Assembly (NCBI RefSeq): GCF_000972845.2
Contig: NC_040018.1
Span: 6,867,035-6,931,034, forward strand
Direction: 5' to 3'
Length of the DNA stretch: 64,000 nt
Origin: Larimichthys crocea
Taxonomy: Eukaryota; Chordata; Actinopteri; Sciaenidae
Part shown: in pieces, positions 60,630 through 64,000 of the stretch
How positions within the stretch are numbered: the first letter of the stretch is position 1
Layout: the number at the start of each line of letters is the position of its first letter
Notes under the pieces: generated by a model
Told to the model about the DNA's origin: nothing
Seen by the model: only the letters and a program-made list of their open reading frames with translations
Database searches by the model: none
Translations under genes and position numbers: made by a program

Positions 60630-60835
60630 TCATCTTCCGTAACTGCTTATCCTCATCAGGGTCAAGGAGGGCTGGAGCCAGTCCCACCTGACATTAGGTG
60701 AGAGTCAGATTACACACCCAGGACAAGTCGGCAAATTTATCACAGGGCTGACACATAGAGACAAACAACCATTCGCACCTATTAGAGTCACCAATTAAAC
60801 CGGCATGTCTTTAGACTGTGGCAAGAAGCAAACAC
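60630..60835 (+). repeat. Common teleost dispersed repeat fragment
   Basis: TAACTGCTTATCCTCATCAGGG, ATCACAGGGCTGACACATAG, AGACAAACAACCATTCGCACC, TTAGAGTCACCAATTAA and GCATGTCTTTAGACTGTGG are in the order found in one of the most frequent teleost repeats. It ends within GGAAGAAGC-like sequence (CAAGAAGCAAACACAGGAG). Confidence 0.75.
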
Positions 60836-63800
60836 AGGAGGACCAAACAGAACAATTACTTCTGAATTAAAAGTTCAAAATCATCAAGTATTAAGGTAAT
60901 AATACAAGAGCTCTGAACAAAGTCGCATTTCTTTTCAGTGAACTAGCAATTTCCCAAAACAGTTGTTCATAGTTTGTGCCGATGACTCAGCCAGTAGAGT
61001 TTCCTTCCTTGTTAAAGTGTTGGAAACGCTCCAACAGACAGACAGTCATCAAACACATCTGTGGAAAAACTGAATGGGACTTCCAGAACCCTGAATGCTT
61101 GACATGACTGAGCCTACATTTCTACACTAACAGATATATTGAAAACCACCACAATACTAGTTGGCTGACAGCAGCAACTTTGTTGATTCAGGTGACATAT
61201 TTACCTGCAACTTTGAGGCTTTAGTTCTGTACGACAGCCAGTCAGGCCCAAAATAAGCTGTGATGCCTGTCCAAGTAAGCCTGAAACCGCCTGGAATTAA
61301 TGATGTGCTTTGCACTCAAACTTTTATTAAATAGCTTCACAAATTATATCTTATACACAGAATATGATTGAAGTTCCCATAACAAGGCTTTATGTGAGCC
61401 ACTTGGTTGCAGCAGCTACACAGTCAAGGAGCTTTATAATCATGAAGACTGCTGCTGCGCCACAGGCTCTAATCCAGCCCTTCGATTATTTCCCTCAAGT
61501 GTTAACACATCTGATGGCGAAAGCAGCAGGTACAAATCACCTGCTTGTCACGGGTTACGTCCCTCTAAGGAAATGTACACCGGAATGCTTTTTCTATAAC
61601 TCTAACTCAACTATGACTACTGCTCAGAGCCGTGATTCACTTTAATGTTTCATTTTCTGCAGCTACAGCAGTGCTTGTGTTCTGCACAGTCGTATGGACG
61701 AGGAGTTTAATTGACACACCAGTGATTTAAAAGTGTACCGATCAATTATGATCTCCCACTGCAGGTAAAGTCATTGTCTCTTCATGCACTGGTCAATTTG
61801 GAGATTTTGCTTCAGTAACATTTTTTTCACACTAGTGGAAAGAAAACACTTTAGTGCCCCCAGTGTCAGAGTGTAATCCCACTGTGGTAAATATGTTCAG
61901 CTGTATTCCACGAGTCGACAACAGCCAAACATCAACAAGGTCAACAGCAGCAGCCAATATCAGTGACTAGTCCAGCAGCAGTCAGCCCAGCTCGGCGTCT
62001 GTCTTTCAGCCTTTTATTTCACCAAGCTCTCACCAACCACTAAAAGTCAGTCAGTCATTTCGTGAAGCTCTCACCGACGATTTTATAATCCCAGATTGTC
62101 CGACGGCTTCTTGCTGAGTCCAGTTTTATTCCTGTCTATATTCTGAATGTTTTTACTGAGCAGTTTGTTCATATATCATTCATAGCCTGATTTATAGAAC
62201 ATGTTATTCAAGAAAACATGGCAAAAATAGATTTTCTTCATGGCTATTGACAATATTTTATGATTTATGGAGATATCTAAAATTCACAAAGTAAAAAACT
62301 TTAATAAATATAATGAAACAAGAATTTTAAACCTGGATTTATCCAATGTTCACATCTGTTCTGGAAATGTATAAAACATTAGCACATTTTTAATTATATA
62401 ATGCCCAATTTTCATATTTAAACATAACATTCGGTTGGTGTAATCCACTCTGGAAGTTACTTTTCAAATCAACAACTTTCTGTACTTGATAAAAAATAAT
62501 GACTACTTACATCCTAAAATGGCTCCACATTGATTTCCCATGTTTCTCTCTAACATCACTGTGTTGGATTGCATAATAAGCAGTAATTATTACCACGTTT
62601 CATGAAGTGATAATTACAGTATGGCCAAAGAGTGCCAATAACTCCTCGCTCATATTCACATTTATCTTTCCCCGCTGTGACGAATAACCCGCTCAATGAC
62701 TCTGACCGGTCGTAACGAAGGGCAACTTAGTGCTGGTCATTCATCCCCCCGCCTCTCCCAAATGAAACCAGCTCATAGGTTATAAACAAAAGCATCTGCC
62801 AGCTGGAAACCAAATGAGCAGCGACCTGCCAAACGGAGTAATCAGCAACTAATTCGTTTCTTCTTGGGGCCTAAAAATGTCTGCGACAGCTCGACTCGAT
62901 TTGCTGCTGCAGGTGGGCTTCTGAAGCCCCCGGTGGATGAGCTGAAAAATATGTCAGAGTTGGCCGAGATGTAAAAACGATGAGATGTGTGAGAGTCGGT
63001 TATTCTTTCGGGATATCTTACAATATATTTCATGTTCTCGCCGAAGAACATGGCTGCTCAGAGTCAGCGCTTCTTCGTGACTTGGCAATAGAAATGCTGA
63101 ACCGCCACGGGCCACATTTTCCTGCTGTATTTTTAACCGCTGTGGCTAAGCAGCTGGAGAATCACGCCGTGTGGACTCACGCAGAGTGACATATGTGGGG
63201 CATGGTCTACTTTTACCATGAGGTTTGCAGATAAACACAAACAAACAGCTGATGTCCCGCTTTGGCCCTCAGGTGGCATCCGAAGCTGCGGCCCTCCGAT
63301 CGGGCAAAGAGTGGGCGGATGAAAAGTGTGTCTCCGACAGTTCGGACGGTCAGCGGCCGCTGCACACTGCTTTCCTATCGTGCACCAGAGGCACGAGTGT
63401 GTGGGCTCCGCTCTGCTTTCAATGTACTCCTTAATGCTGCAAACACCCACTCGCTATTAGACATCTCACTTAGATTTTCAAGTGCAGAAGGGAGCTTTTC
63501 TTCTGCATCGTCTTACTTTGCTCAGTGCTCAGTGAAACAAGACCCATTTAGAAGCATTTCTGAGGCTTTTGATGGTGATACAAACATTATGATTCATGGA
63601 ATAATATCATTCATAAAAGAAAACAAAGATTGCAGAGCTTTGTCTTGTAATTCAGACTCCTGTATCTCATAATTATGACTTATCATCTCATAATTACAAG
63701 AAAGTATTTACGAGAAAAGTTTAAATGGTTATCAGCCGCTGCTATTTGAGAAGACAGAGGCACAATGACGCCGCATGATTTAACCGGCTTTTATTCCATC

Positions 63801-64000
63801 TGTGGTTTCAGATAGAGGGAAATATTATAGCCACTTGTTCTTATCATCAGTGTGGTACACTACGCCTTGAGGAAGTTATGTTGATGGGCTTGAAATAAAG
63901 CTGTAGAATCCTGCATGTCGTTGAAAATACAGCAAGCTCAATAGTAACGTAAAGCAACAACCGATAACCGATACAAGCAGCATCTACACTAACCTTGTTG

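Larger units (their letters stand above)
38798..64000 (+). other. MAP1A intron 2 (open at the right edge), repeat-rich
   Basis: No further MAP1A exon, no other protein gene and no RNA gene could be recognised in 25 kb. Many short reading frames exist but none resembles a known family or is flanked by consistent splice sites. The individually listed repeats cover part of it. The stretches 39200-42700, 45100-46300, 49200-51600, 52500-53800, 57950-58750 and 60900-64000 contain nothing I can name beyond simple sequence. Confidence 0.5.

Noticed and set aside
1..64000. CRISPR arrays, operons, phage, viral genes, riboswitches, rRNA
   Set aside because: No spacer-repeat structure, bacterial gene organisation or viral coding sequence was found; the periodic arrays are microsatellites and MITE subterminal repeats.

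Overview
This is vertebrate nuclear DNA, almost certainly from a spiny-rayed teleost fish. Genes are split into short GT-AG exons. CA/TG microsatellites are frequent, and the dispersed repeats (tRNA-derived SINE, LINE 3' ends, small hAT-like and other TIR elements) are of types I recognise from fish genomes. No operon, phage, CRISPR or other prokaryotic feature was seen.

Three protein-coding genes are recognised, in an order that matches human 15q15.3. (1) TUBGCP4 (gamma-tubulin complex component 4), + strand, 910-5655: exons 2-18 and the stop are present, and exon 1 lies off the left edge. (2) TP53BP1 (53BP1), - strand, 30203 down to 6494: 28 coding exons join in frame into about 1743 codons, running from the start codon to the end of the tandem BRCT domain. 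(3) The first two coding exons of a MAP1A-like gene, + strand, 37116-38797, with the rest beyond the right edge. TUBGCP4 and TP53BP1 converge; TP53BP1 and MAP1A diverge from a roughly 7 kb intergenic region.

The most striking structure is a large inverted duplication. 2014-7561 (TUBGCP4 exons 6-18 plus the last two TP53BP1 exons) is repeated as its reverse complement at 8152-13560. The right arm is followed at once by a 10-N gap, after which 13579-13790 repeats 7560-7770 in direct orientation and TP53BP1 continues normally. The right-arm exons carry many small indels, and the arm also differs by 17-18 bp insertions. I read this as an alternative haplotype or poorly polished contig joined backwards, not as a new biological locus, but a real duplication is not excluded by sequence alone.

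By region: 1-909 is TUBGCP4 intron with an AT-rich repeat; 910-5655 is TUBGCP4; 5656-6493 is the convergent 3' region; 6494-6897 holds the last TP53BP1 exons; 6898-13808 is TP53BP1 intron occupied by the duplication; 13809-30203 is the rest of TP53BP1; 30204-30545 is its promoter; 30546-37115 is intergenic DNA with LINE, hAT-like and SINE remnants; 37116-38797 is the MAP1A 5' end with a REST/NRSF (RE1)-like site inside the first coding exon; 38798-64000 is MAP1A intron rich in old repeats, including two well-defined TIR elements (51653-52291 and 54985-55535) and a candidate alternative first exon near 55.9 kb.

TUBGCP4 acts in microtubule nucleation, TP53BP1 in the choice of DNA double-strand-break repair pathway, and MAP1A in neuronal microtubule stabilisation. 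They are neighbours by conserved synteny and do not form one pathway.
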